Source of the DNA: G963663315 sp965208975
GTDB lineage: Bacteria; Pseudomonadota; Gammaproteobacteria; Arenicellales; Poriferihabitantaceae
NCBI GenBank assembly: GCA_965208975.1
Contig: CBDBQH010000003.1
Coordinates: 868,001 to 932,000 of the forward strand
Length of the DNA: 64,000 bases
Direction: 5' to 3'
Shown here: positions 9,193-17,622 of the stretch, piece by piece
Layout: the number at the start of each line of letters is the position of its first letter
How positions within the stretch are numbered: position 1 is the stretch's first letter
Made by a program: the position numbers and the translations under genes
Notes under the pieces: model-generated
What the model was told of the DNA's origin: nothing
Databases searched by the model: none
The model's input: the letters and a program-made list of their open reading frames with translations, nothing else

Positions 9193-9894
9193 TTACGCGG
9201 CGCGTTTTTCGGCAATCTTGGCCTGCGCTGTTTCCACCGCAACCGCCGCGTCCCGACAGTAAGCATCGGCGCCAATGGCCAGACCGAACTCCTCGTTCAG
9301 GGGGGCGCCGCCAACCAGCACGATATAATCATCACGAATGCCCCTCTCCACCAGCGTATCGATCACCACTTTCATATAGGGCATCGTGGTGGTCAGTAGC
9401 GCCGACATACCGATGATATCCGGATTGTGTTCTTCAATCGCGTTCAGGTAATTATCCACCGGGTTGTCAATACCGAGATTGATCACCTCAAAACCCGCCC
9501 CTTCCATCATCATGGCGACGAGATTCTTGCCAATATCATGAATATCCCCTTTCACGGTGCCGATAATCATTTTGCCAATCGGCTCGGCGCCGGTCTCGGC
9601 CAGTAACGGACGGAGTATTTCCATCCCGCCTTTCATCGCATTGGCCGACATCAATACCTCGGGAACGAACAAAATGCCGTCACGGAAGTCGATACCGACA
9701 ATTCGCATGCCTTCTACCAGAGCATTATCCAGAACCCGGGTGGCGGGCCATCCCCGTTCCAGCAGAATATTGGTGCCTTCTATGATTTCTTCCCGCAGCC
9801 CGTCATAAAGATCATCGTGCATTTGTTCAACGAGTTCATCGTCGGGCAACGACGATAAATCCAGTTCATCGTCATCATAATTATCGTCAACCAT
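9193..9894 (-). CDS. Corrinoid (B12-binding) methyl-carrier protein
   Basis: 233 aa. An acidic N-terminal extension precedes the four-helix cap domain (about 25-100) and the Rossmann-like cobalamin-binding domain. The latter has the DxHxxG motif in GDIHDIGKN at 116-124 (His119 as lower axial cobalt ligand), a following GFEVINLG stretch, and the SALLTTTM and VGGAPL segments. It is the methyl carrier: it accepts a methyl group from a substrate methyltransferase and hands it to the pterin-domain enzyme encoded 1.2 kb downstream. The substrate-specific methyltransferase (MttB/MtaB type) that usually partners it is absent from the window. Confidence 0.9.
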   Translation of the reverse strand: MVDDNYDDDELDLSSLPDDELVEQMHDDLYDGLREEIIEGTNILLERGWPATRVLDNALVEGMRIVGIDFRDGILFVPEVLMSANAMKGGMEILRPLLAETGAEPIGKMIIGTVKGDIHDIGKNLVAMMMEGAGFEVINLGIDNPVDNYLNAIEEHNPDIIGMSALLTTTMPYMKVVIDTLVERGIRDDYIVLVGGAPLNEEFGLAIGADAYCRDAAVAVETAQAKIAEKRAA

Positions 9895-9988
9895 CTTAAA
9901 GTCCCGTGATCAAAAGAAAGTATGAAGAAAAGGAAGGGGTACAGTCAAACCACTTCAAAGTGGCATCAGAATATACAAGCCGGTGAAA

Positions 9989-10567
9989 TTATGCAATATG
10001 TAATTTTGCGATATTGACCGCCTGGATTATTTTCATCAGTTCATTTTTTTTCTGTATCAATTCTTCTTCCGACAGCCCCAGAATCTCATGTGGAAAAACC
10101 AGCCACTGCTCAGTCGTATGGACATAGTAATCCGGTTCACGCTCGGTCTTATTGTTAGCGCTCTTGTACCAGGGGGACGCGACTCTTACCTGTTCCGGCA
10201 TGTTTCGTCTGGTTCGCAGGGCGATTTTCCTGAGTACCGCCTCTATGCTTCGACCTGAATCGTAAACATCATCAACGATCAGCAGTGCATTCTCCGGCGC
10301 CAGATTATCAACCAGATAGTCCAGTCCATGTACCCGCACCTTGCTGGATGTTTCTGAAATTCCGGTATAATAGGAAGTCCGGACACTAATGTGGTCGGCC
10401 CTGATGCCGAAATATTCGAGCATTTCCTGAATGGCAATACCTACCGGGGCGCCACCGCGCCAAATGCCTACAATAAAATCCGGGCGGAAACCACTTTCGA
10501 TTATTTGCGCCCCCAGCCGGTAAGAGTCCTCAAGAAGATCCTGTGCAGATATATAGTGTTTCTCCAT
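9989..10567 (-). CDS. Phosphoribosyltransferase (hypoxanthine/guanine-type)
   Basis: 192 aa type I phosphoribosyltransferase. The PRPP loop ALLIVDDVYDSGRS is near residues 93-106 and the preceding GIWRGGAPVG loop near 34-43. It is probably a purine-salvage enzyme (hypoxanthine or xanthine-guanine) judging from overall layout; the base specificity is not certain. It starts only 2 bp after the katG stop, so the two are likely co-transcribed, an unusual pairing. A small hairpin (CCACTT/AAGTGG at about 9951-9964) lies between it and the corrinoid gene. Confidence 0.82.
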   Translation of the reverse strand: MEKHYISAQDLLEDSYRLGAQIIESGFRPDFIVGIWRGGAPVGIAIQEMLEYFGIRADHISVRTSYYTGISETSSKVRVHGLDYLVDNLAPENALLIVDDVYDSGRSIEAVLRKIALRTRRNMPEQVRVASPWYKSANNKTEREPDYYVHTTEQWLVFPHEILGLSEEELIQKKNELMKIIQAVNIAKLHIA

Positions 10568-10569
10568 AA

Positions 10570-12762
10570 TCAGGCAAGGTCAAAACGATCCAGATTCATG
10601 ACCTTGTCCCACGCCGCCACAAAGTCCTGTACGAACTGTTGCCCGGAGTCCTCACACCCATAGAATTCCGCAAGAGCCCGCAGCTGCGAGTTCGAACCGA
10701 AGATCAGATCGACGCGAGTGCCGCTCCATTTCAGTTCGCCGGTCGCGCGGTCGCGCCCTTCGAACAGATCACAGTCCCCGGAAGTCGGTGTCCAGGCGGT
10801 GCCCATGTCGAGCAGATTCACGAAAAAGTCATTGGTCAGAGTCTCTGGTCGGCGGGTGAAGACCCCGTGTCGGGATTGCCCGGCATTTGCGTTCAAAACG
10901 CGCAGGCCGCCAACCAGAACCGTCATCTGCGGCGCGGTCAGTGTCAGCAACTGTGCCCGGTCAATCAGCAACTGCTCTGCGGCTACAGTCGGCGTTGCCT
11001 GGAGGTAATTACGGAATCCGTCCGCAGTCGGCTCAAGCGCGGCGAAAGATTCCACATCGGTTTGCTCCTTCGCCGCATCGGCGCGACCCGGTGTGAACGG
11101 AACCGTCACATCGTATCCGGCATTCCTGGCAGCCCGCTCAACGCCGGCACAGCCAGCCAGAACGATCACATCCGCCAGCGAGACCGCCTTGCCATTCGCC
11201 GCCGAGTCGTTGAAATCACGCTGGATGCCTTCCAGAACCTGCAATACCACCGCCAGCTGATCCGGCTGGTTAACCGCCCAGTCTTTTTGCGGCGCAAGAC
11301 GAATACGCGCCCCATTGGCGCCGCCACGCATGTCCGAACCCCGGAAGGTGGACGCGGATGCCCAGGCTGTAGAAACCAGCTCAGACACGGACAATCCGGA
11401 AGCCTGAATCCTGCCCTTGAGATCGGCAATGTCAGAGTGTTCAATCAACTCATGATCAATCGCGGGAATCGGGTCCTGCCAGATCAGTTCTTCCGCCGGA
11501 ACCTCCGGACCATGATAACGGGCGCGGGGCCCCATATCGCGGTGCGTCAACTTGAACCAGGCGCGGGCAAAGGCGTCTGCAAACTCGTCAGGATTCTCAT
11601 GGAAACGCCGCGCAATCGGCTCATAGGCCGCATCCATTCGCATGGACATATCCGCCGTAGTCATGATCGGCGCATGGCGTTTTGACGGGTCGTGCGCATC
11701 CGGCACCGCGTCAGCCGCGGCGTTATCCTTCGGCGCCCATTGATTCGCGCCCGCCGGGCTCCTGGTCAACTCCCATTCGTAACCGAACAGATTGTCGAAA
11801 TAGCCCATATCCCAGCTGGTTGGGTTGGTCGTCCATGCGCCCTCGATGCCGCTGGTGATGGCGTCCCCGGCCTTGCCGGAACCATGGCTGCTGCTCCAGC
11901 CGAAACCCTGCTCCTCAATGCGGGCGCCTTCCGGTTCTGCGCCGACATGGGCGGCGTCACCGGCGCCATGGCATTTCCCGAAAGTGTGTCCACCGGCGGT
12001 CAAGGCAACGGTTTCCTCATCATTCATCGCCATGCGGGCAAACGTCTCGCGGACATCGGCTCCGGACGCAACCGGATCGGGGTTGCCATTCGGCCCTTCC
12101 GGATTGACATAGATCAAACCCATTTGCACGGCGCCGAGCGGTGTCGCGAGGTCACGTTCGCCAGAGTAGCGTTTGTCCCCAAGCCACTCATTCTCAGTGC
12201 CCCAGTTGATGTCCTCCTCGGATTGCCACACGTCTTCCCGACCGCCGCCAAACCCGAACGTCTTGAATCCCATTGACTCCAGAGCGCAGTTGCCAGCCAG
12301 GATCATCAGATCAGCCCAGGAAATTTTCCGGCCGTACTTCTGCTTGATCGGCCACAACAATCTACGCGCCTTGTCCAGATTGCCGTTGTCCGGCCAACTG
12401 TTGAGCGGCGCAAAACGCTGATTGCCGGTGCCGGCGCCGCCACGGCCATCGCCGATGCGATAAGTCCCCGCGACATGCCAGGCCATACGGATAAAGAGCG
12501 GACCATAATGGCCATAGTCAGCCGGCCACCAGTCCTGTGACGCCGTCATCAACTCACAGAGGTCCTTCTTCAGCGCCTCATAATCCAGACTCTTGAATTC
12601 CTCAGCATAATTAAAGTCGTCAGCCAGTGGCCTGGAGTGTGGAGAATGCTGGTGCAAAATGTTAATGTTCAACTGGCCCGGCCACCAATCCCGGTTCGTG
12701 GTTCCGCCCCCGGCAGAATGGTCCGGCGCATGATGGACAGGGCACTTACTCTTTTCAGTCAT
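10570..12762 (-). CDS. katG: Catalase-peroxidase
   Basis: 730 aa from ATG 12762 (MTEKSKCPVHH), with an AGGAG Shine-Dalgarno 9 bases upstream; an upstream in-frame ATG at 12813 is less likely. Bifunctional heme enzyme removing hydrogen peroxide. The N-terminal peroxidase domain shows the distal RMAWHVAGTYR motif (Arg, Trp and His of the active site), LIYVNPEGP with the adduct-forming Tyr, and the proximal VALTAGGHTFGKCHGAG helix. The C-terminal degenerate peroxidase domain follows. Full length and intact. It is divergent from the exporter gene at 12837, with about 75 bp between them. Confidence 0.96.
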   Translation of the reverse strand: MTEKSKCPVHHAPDHSAGGGTTNRDWWPGQLNINILHQHSPHSRPLADDFNYAEEFKSLDYEALKKDLCELMTASQDWWPADYGHYGPLFIRMAWHVAGTYRIGDGRGGAGTGNQRFAPLNSWPDNGNLDKARRLLWPIKQKYGRKISWADLMILAGNCALESMGFKTFGFGGGREDVWQSEEDINWGTENEWLGDKRYSGERDLATPLGAVQMGLIYVNPEGPNGNPDPVASGADVRETFARMAMNDEETVALTAGGHTFGKCHGAGDAAHVGAEPEGARIEEQGFGWSSSHGSGKAGDAITSGIEGAWTTNPTSWDMGYFDNLFGYEWELTRSPAGANQWAPKDNAAADAVPDAHDPSKRHAPIMTTADMSMRMDAAYEPIARRFHENPDEFADAFARAWFKLTHRDMGPRARYHGPEVPAEELIWQDPIPAIDHELIEHSDIADLKGRIQASGLSVSELVSTAWASASTFRGSDMRGGANGARIRLAPQKDWAVNQPDQLAVVLQVLEGIQRDFNDSAANGKAVSLADVIVLAGCAGVERAARNAGYDVTVPFTPGRADAAKEQTDVESFAALEPTADGFRNYLQATPTVAAEQLLIDRAQLLTLTAPQMTVLVGGLRVLNANAGQSRHGVFTRRPETLTNDFFVNLLDMGTAWTPTSGDCDLFEGRDRATGELKWSGTRVDLIFGSNSQLRALAEFYGCEDSGQQFVQDFVAAWDKVMNLDRFDLA

Positions 12763-12836
12763 AAAATTATCTCCTGGTTTTCTCGGATCTATACTACACA
12801 GATAAAAAATCAACCGGATTATATATCAGACTCGGC

Positions 12837-14084
12837 ATGGTTTTTGACAGAATGTTACAGAAATTTTTCCGGGAAACAGTCCGATTCAAGAAATTCGACC
12901 TGACCCCACTGCATATAATCGGGAAGAAAGAATTTGTCGCCCTGATGGCGCTCAACATGTCCCTCGTCGCGCTGGCTATTGACGCCATGCTGCCCGCCCT
13001 CGCCGAGATCAGTTCCGACCTTGACCTGATGCATGACAATGACCGGCAACTGGTCCTGACCATCCTGTTTCTTGGACTGGCGCTGGGCCAGTTGTTCTAT
13101 GGTCCGGTCTCGGATTTTCTGGGCCGAAGGAGCCCGATTTTCTTCGGCTACGGACTATTTATCATCGGCAGCATCATCGCCGTGGTTGCCCCGACTTATG
13201 AGTGGCTCCTGTTTGGCCGATTCCTGCAGGGTCTCGGGGCTGCAGCCCCCCGCATCCTGACGGTTGCCATTATTCGGGACGGTACCTCAGGCAGAGAAAT
13301 GGCCCACCTGATGTCACTGGTGATGATGGTTTTCATTCTCGTGCCCGCAGTTGCCCCAGCGCTCGGACAGACCATCCTGCTATTCGCTTCCTGGCGGGGC
13401 ATTTTCGTTGCCCTGTTGATATTGTCCAGCATGACCCTGATCTGGTTTTATCTCCGACAACCCGAAACCCTGCCACCCGAAAGACGACGACCGTTGACAC
13501 TGACTGCACTTCGAAGATCACTTGTCGGGATACTGAAAACCCGGGTGACCGTGGTCTACACCCTGGCGGGCGGGATGATTTTCGGGGCATTCGTGGGCTT
13601 TCTGAACTCTGCCCAGCAGATTTTTCAGGATATATATGGTCTCGGAGCGCAGTTCCCTGCCTATTTCGCGGTGCTTGCATTGATCATTGGCGGGGCTTCC
13701 ATGGTGAATTCCAGGCTGGTGATGCGTCTGGGCATGCGTTTCCTGTGCCGCGCCGGTCTCACGGTAACCATTGTGACATCCCTCGCCTTCTTCATTTACT
13801 GCCAGTTCCAGCAACCTGATCTCTGGCTGCTCATGGTGTACCTGGGAGTAACCTTTTTTTGTACCGGCATGCTGTTCGGCAATGTCAACGCCCTAGCCAT
13901 GGAACCACAGGGTCATGTGGCCGGGCTGGCATCTTCCCTGATCGGGTCGGCAACCACATTTATTTCCCTGACCCTGGGCTATTTCATCGGTTACGCCTAC
14001 GACAGTTCAGTGATTCCATTGGTCACGGGATTCGGTTTACTCGGCTTTTTCTCTCTCGGACTCATGCTCCTGTCCGGAGACTGA
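12837..14084 (+). CDS. Bcr/CflA-type multidrug efflux MFS transporter
   Basis: 415 aa polytopic inner-membrane proton antiporter, about 12 membrane segments. The N-terminal half shows the DHA1 drug-transporter pattern: FVALMALNMSLVALAIDAMLPA in helix 1, GQLFYGPVSDFLGRRSP loop (motif A) near 82-98, and RFLQGLGAAAPR near 125-136. The Bcr/CflA group exports drugs such as bicyclomycin or sulfonamides; the substrate here is unknown. The start codon is GTG or ATG near 12837; a later ATG (12852) is possible. It is divergent from katG and ends just before the defence island. Confidence 0.87.
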   Translation: MVFDRMLQKFFRETVRFKKFDLTPLHIIGKKEFVALMALNMSLVALAIDAMLPALAEISSDLDLMHDNDRQLVLTILFLGLALGQLFYGPVSDFLGRRSPIFFGYGLFIIGSIIAVVAPTYEWLLFGRFLQGLGAAAPRILTVAIIRDGTSGREMAHLMSLVMMVFILVPAVAPALGQTILLFASWRGIFVALLILSSMTLIWFYLRQPETLPPERRRPLTLTALRRSLVGILKTRVTVVYTLAGGMIFGAFVGFLNSAQQIFQDIYGLGAQFPAYFAVLALIIGGASMVNSRLVMRLGMRFLCRAGLTVTIVTSLAFFIYCQFQQPDLWLLMVYLGVTFFCTGMLFGNVNALAMEPQGHVAGLASSLIGSATTFISLTLGYFIGYAYDSSVIPLVTGFGLLGFFSLGLMLLSGD

Positions 14085-14305
14085 CGGCGCATCTCTGGTC
14101 AGTGCCAACTGATCGGCTGCGGGACGAAAGCTCCAGATAATACGGCCAGTGGCGCTCAAGAAATTCCTGCACAGGCGATTCTTTCCCTTTACAATCCAGA
14201 AAGAGGATGTTGTCGCTAAGGCTATGCGTGCTAAGGCTATGCGGCACATTTATGGTGTATTTGTAGTAAAATGATGTCTTTACCAGTCGGTACAGGTATT
14301 CCAGT
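14085..14305. other. Intergenic start of the island, no convincing gene
   Basis: A minus-strand 91-codon frame from a GTG at 14337 to 14062 (text such as DNILFLDCKGKESPVQEFLE) crosses this stretch and could be a relic, but overlaps genes on both sides and is not recognised. A 15-bp tandem duplication (GCTAAGGCTATGCGT, one mismatch) sits at 14215-14244. Base composition becomes visibly more A/T-rich from here. Confidence 0.5.
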
Positions 14306-14473
14306 ATGCCCCAGATGAAGCCACCCAAGTGCTTCACTATTTCTCTGGACTCGGGTGACTATGGAGCATTGTGCACTTTTGTCGAAGATCAACGTCTGCC
14401 TTTGTCGATCCGGTATGTGATCCGCCTCGCTGTGTCGCGCTTTCTTGACAACACGAAAACAGCGTTCTTATAG
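14306..14473 (+). CDS. Small ribbon-helix-helix-like protein, putative regulator of the defence operon
   Basis: 55 codons (second in-frame ATG at 14315). After a short basic start, KCFTISLDSG reads as the RHH beta-strand. It is followed by a helix, a PLS turn and YVIRLAVSRFLDN, which matches the pattern of the CopG/Arc second helix. RHH proteins dimerise on operator DNA and often autoregulate their operon. It lies 50 bp before the methylase gene and reads in the same direction, so a regulator role is inferred. Its small size leaves room for chance. Just downstream, a 10-codon ORF (14499-14531) with a GGAGG site overlaps the methylase start. Confidence 0.5.
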   Translation: MPQMKPPKCFTISLDSGDYGALCTFVEDQRLPLSIRYVIRLAVSRFLDNTKTAFL

Positions 14474-14524
14474 CTAAAATCTGTGGAGGCAAACCGCTAT
14501 GACTGAATTCATGGAAAACGGATT

Positions 14525-16780
14525 ATGTTAGTAACAAAGACAGGTAGCGCCTCGATTCGCTGGCAGGCGTTTGCGGGGGCGCAAACAGTCCAGCTTCCAT
14601 TTGATTGTCCCGAAGATTCGATGATCTATCTTACATCTTCACCCGGTCAACGTGCTCTTGAGGACGATGATTTCCCTTTTGAAACGCTAAGCGACGTTGC
14701 GGAAACGGAAAGCTGGCGCAAAGAAATAAATCGCCCGACCACCCACATTCATAAATGGTGGGCACAGCGTCTTGGCACCGTATTTCGGGCCATGGTTATT
14801 GGAGCCTTTGCCCCAAGCGGCACCGATCTGATCAATCTATTTTACAAGCCTGTTCGTGTCAAAAACGGCGTTGTCTTCGATCCTTTCATGGGAAGTGGCA
14901 CTACCGTAGCCGAAGCGGTAAAACTGGGTGCGAAAGGCATTGGCCGTGATATCAATCCGGTTGCACATTTTTTAGTCAAATGCGCCCTGTCTGTTTATGA
15001 CCGCAAGGCCATCCTTGATACCTTCCATGCCATTGAACGTGATATTGCTGATAAGGTACGTAGCTACTACCACACGATCCTTTCAGACGGTAGTGTTGCG
15101 GATGTCCTATATTACTTTTGGGTCAAAGCTATAGATTGCCCATCCTGCTCGGCTCCCGTAGATTTATTTTCTTCGATGATCTTTGCACAGCATGCGTATC
15201 CGAGGAAATATCCCCGCTCCCAAGCCGTCTGTCCGTCCTGCGGCGGGATTAATGAGGTCCGCTATGATGCAAAAGAAGCCCAATGCTCATCCTGCGAAAA
15301 GACCTTTGATCCAAGCCATGGGCCTGCAAACGGACAATCAGCAACATGTCCATCATGTGACCATAAATTCCCCATTGCCAAAACCGTTCGCACCTCTGAC
15401 AATCCGCCAGAGCACCGACTGTATGCCAAGCTAGTTTTAATGCCTGACGGGGTCAAAGCCTATCTTCCTATTACAGAAGAAGATCGCAAGATATTCACCA
15501 AAGCAAAGCGATCACTTTCCCGGCAAAAGAATCCATACCCGATTGTCGAAATCACTTCTGGTCATAATACCAACCAAGCAATGGGCTATAATTACCGCTA
15601 TTGGCATCAGATGTTTAATGCCCGCCAACTTCTTTGTTTATCTATCCTTGCTGATCGCATTAGAGAAGTCGACTCTCCAGTATTGCGGGAGCTTTTTACC
15701 TGTCTGTTTTCCGGTGCTCTGGAATTTAACAATATGTTTGCATCCTATAAGGGTGAAGGTACTGGCGCTGTTCGTCATATGTTTGCACACCACATCTTAA
15801 AGCCTGAGCGTGTTCCTCTTGAGGCCAATCTATGGGGAACGCCTAAAAGCTCAGGCTCGTTTTCTACGATGTTCGAGGGGAGAATACGCCGGGCGCTCGA
15901 CTATGCTGGTAATCCGTTCGAGCTGCGGGTGGATCAAAATGCAACCAAGAAGAAAACCGAAAAAGTTTATGGCTTGTCCGAGAAGATCGGCTTTCCTGTA
16001 GCCGAAAATTATGCGTCCTTTGCGGACGGCAAGCAGGTTTACCTTTCATGTGGTGATTCAAGCGTAACCGATCTGCCGGATTGTTCAGTAGATACCATCC
16101 TGACCGATCCACCATTCTTTGATAACGTTCATTACTCTCAACTCGCTGACTTCTTTCATGTCTGGCAGCGACATATCCTTGGAGGTGACGGATACCGACG
16201 GAGAGATACCACACGTTCCGAGCGTGAAGTCCAAAATGCCAAAGCTAGCGAATTTACTGATCGCTTGTCCGGTGTTTGGAAAGAAGCGCACAGGGTTCTA
16301 AAAGATGAAGGACTATTGGCCTTTACCTACCACCACTCCAGGCCGGAAGGTTGGCGTTGTGTGTTACGTGCGCTGATGGAGGCTGGTTTCGGTATTACGG
16401 CTGCGCAGCCCATTAAGGCGGAAATGTCGGTGGCCATGCCAAAGCAACAGGCGAAAGAGCCGATTGACCTCGATATCATCATCGTCTGCCGTAAACGCTC
16501 GCAGATAAAAAAACACGCATGGAATGGAGATTTACTCAGTGCAGTCACGCCTGTGGTGATTAACCAGACCCGCCGTTTGATTGATTCCGACAGACGCCTT
16601 AGCCGCAATGATGTACGTGTAATCGCTATGGCCCAGATTCTCCGTCAACTTTCACACGTGCATTCAATTAAAGATGCGATGCAAATTTTGGATGATTTGA
16701 TTGGCGATACCGAAACGCTCATAGAACAAATCCACTCACTACAAGAAGAAAAACCACAAAAGCAAAAAGGAGCGCAATAA
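14525..16780 (+). CDS. DNA methylase with Zn-ribbon (COG1743/DUF1156-like)
   Basis: 751 aa. S-adenosylmethionine-dependent DNA methylase: motif I DPFMGSGTT near 119-127, then a cysteine-rich insert with paired CxxC knuckles (CPSC near 206, CPSC, CSSC and CPSC to about 285) forming zinc ribbons, and the catalytic TDPPFFDN near 527-534. The motif order (SAM site first, long insert, DPPF last) fits the adenine-specific Zn-ribbon methylases of COG1743. It presumably marks self DNA for the nuclease encoded 3 bp downstream. ATG 14525 lies inside a 10-codon upstream ORF with a strong GGAGG, suggesting coupled translation; Met33 (14621) is an alternative start. Confidence 0.85.
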   Translation: MLVTKTGSASIRWQAFAGAQTVQLPFDCPEDSMIYLTSSPGQRALEDDDFPFETLSDVAETESWRKEINRPTTHIHKWWAQRLGTVFRAMVIGAFAPSGTDLINLFYKPVRVKNGVVFDPFMGSGTTVAEAVKLGAKGIGRDINPVAHFLVKCALSVYDRKAILDTFHAIERDIADKVRSYYHTILSDGSVADVLYYFWVKAIDCPSCSAPVDLFSSMIFAQHAYPRKYPRSQAVCPSCGGINEVRYDAKEAQCSSCEKTFDPSHGPANGQSATCPSCDHKFPIAKTVRTSDNPPEHRLYAKLVLMPDGVKAYLPITEEDRKIFTKAKRSLSRQKNPYPIVEITSGHNTNQAMGYNYRYWHQMFNARQLLCLSILADRIREVDSPVLRELFTCLFSGALEFNNMFASYKGEGTGAVRHMFAHHILKPERVPLEANLWGTPKSSGSFSTMFEGRIRRALDYAGNPFELRVDQNATKKKTEKVYGLSEKIGFPVAENYASFADGKQVYLSCGDSSVTDLPDCSVDTILTDPPFFDNVHYSQLADFFHVWQRHILGGDGYRRRDTTRSEREVQNAKASEFTDRLSGVWKEAHRVLKDEGLLAFTYHHSRPEGWRCVLRALMEAGFGITAAQPIKAEMSVAMPKQQAKEPIDLDIIIVCRKRSQIKKHAWNGDLLSAVTPVVINQTRRLIDSDRRLSRNDVRVIAMAQILRQLSHVHSIKDAMQILDDLIGDTETLIEQIHSLQEEKPQKQKGAQ

Positions 16781-16783
16781 GTC

Positions 16784-17560
16784 GTGTCCAAAGTTTCTTC
16801 AGTATTCAAGTCTTGCGTACAGGCCATACAAAATGGTGTGCTCATCGAACGAGAAGGCCGTAACGATAAGGAGTTTCACTTTCAGAACTGGTTCAAGGAT
16901 CGTCTGAAATCCATGAGCCTGAATTTTGACTCGCCAGGGCGAAATTTGTATCCAGATTTCCGACTTGTGCACAATACAGAAGGTTTCGAGCTTAAGGGAC
17001 TGGCTTATCCGGGAAGAGAGGCTGACTATGACTGCAATAGCCAAGTACCTCGTGGTGAGCATAACGGACGGCAAGTCTATTACGTGTTTGGCCGCTATCC
17101 AAAAGACCCTGACGGTAACTGTTATCCGGTGCTTGATCTTGTCTTGTGTCACGGCAGTTTCCTGAATGCTGACAACACTTATATTCACAAGAACAGAAGT
17201 TTCAGGGAATTCGGCAGCTATGGTGATATTCTTGTTCGAGATAGGAAAATGTATGTGGCACCTACGCCTTTTGCGCTTGCCGAAGGCACAACACACCGTC
17301 GAACTCTGATTATTCCCGAAGATCATCGAGTTGACGATAACTTGGTAGAGGTTGGTACTTTGGTACGACGTGAAGTTGATGAGATTGTTGTAGCCTACAG
17401 CTTTGATTTACGGACGAATCAAATCACGACAAATCATGTGCCTAACCTGAATGCCGGACGCGAACATGTTTTCAAGGCTTACCGCATCGCAAGTGACCCA
17501 TCTGATCCAGTAAGCTTGGGTACGCGCAAGAAGAAGCGTAAATTGAAGAATGAACTGTAA
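16784..17560 (+). CDS. Putative PD-(D/E)XK restriction nuclease
   Basis: 258 aa from GTG 16784, 3 bp after the methylase stop, with AGGAG upstream. Near the N-terminus FHFQNWFKDRL is followed by YPDFRL (Pro57-Asp58) and FELKGL (Glu69-x-Lys71), a compact PD-(D/E)XK nuclease core. The rest is mixed beta/alpha with a basic tail of lysines and arginines. I do not recognise a named restriction-enzyme family. The tight linkage to a methylase argues for the cleavage half of a restriction-modification pair or for the nuclease effector of the SIR2-HerA operon. Confidence 0.65.
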   Translation: MSKVSSVFKSCVQAIQNGVLIEREGRNDKEFHFQNWFKDRLKSMSLNFDSPGRNLYPDFRLVHNTEGFELKGLAYPGREADYDCNSQVPRGEHNGRQVYYVFGRYPKDPDGNCYPVLDLVLCHGSFLNADNTYIHKNRSFREFGSYGDILVRDRKMYVAPTPFALAEGTTHRRTLIIPEDHRVDDNLVEVGTLVRREVDEIVVAYSFDLRTNQITTNHVPNLNAGREHVFKAYRIASDPSDPVSLGTRKKKRKLKNEL

Positions 17561-17622
17561 GCATTTAAAAAATGCTTTACTTGGAAACTTGAAGCATTTC
17601 ATTAAGGATAAGAGGTTGCTGC

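Noticed and set aside
14062..14337. Minus-strand 91-codon ORF before the defence operon
   Set aside because: Overlaps the exporter end and the RHH-like ORF, weak start (GTG without clear ribosome site) and no recognised motif; left as a note.
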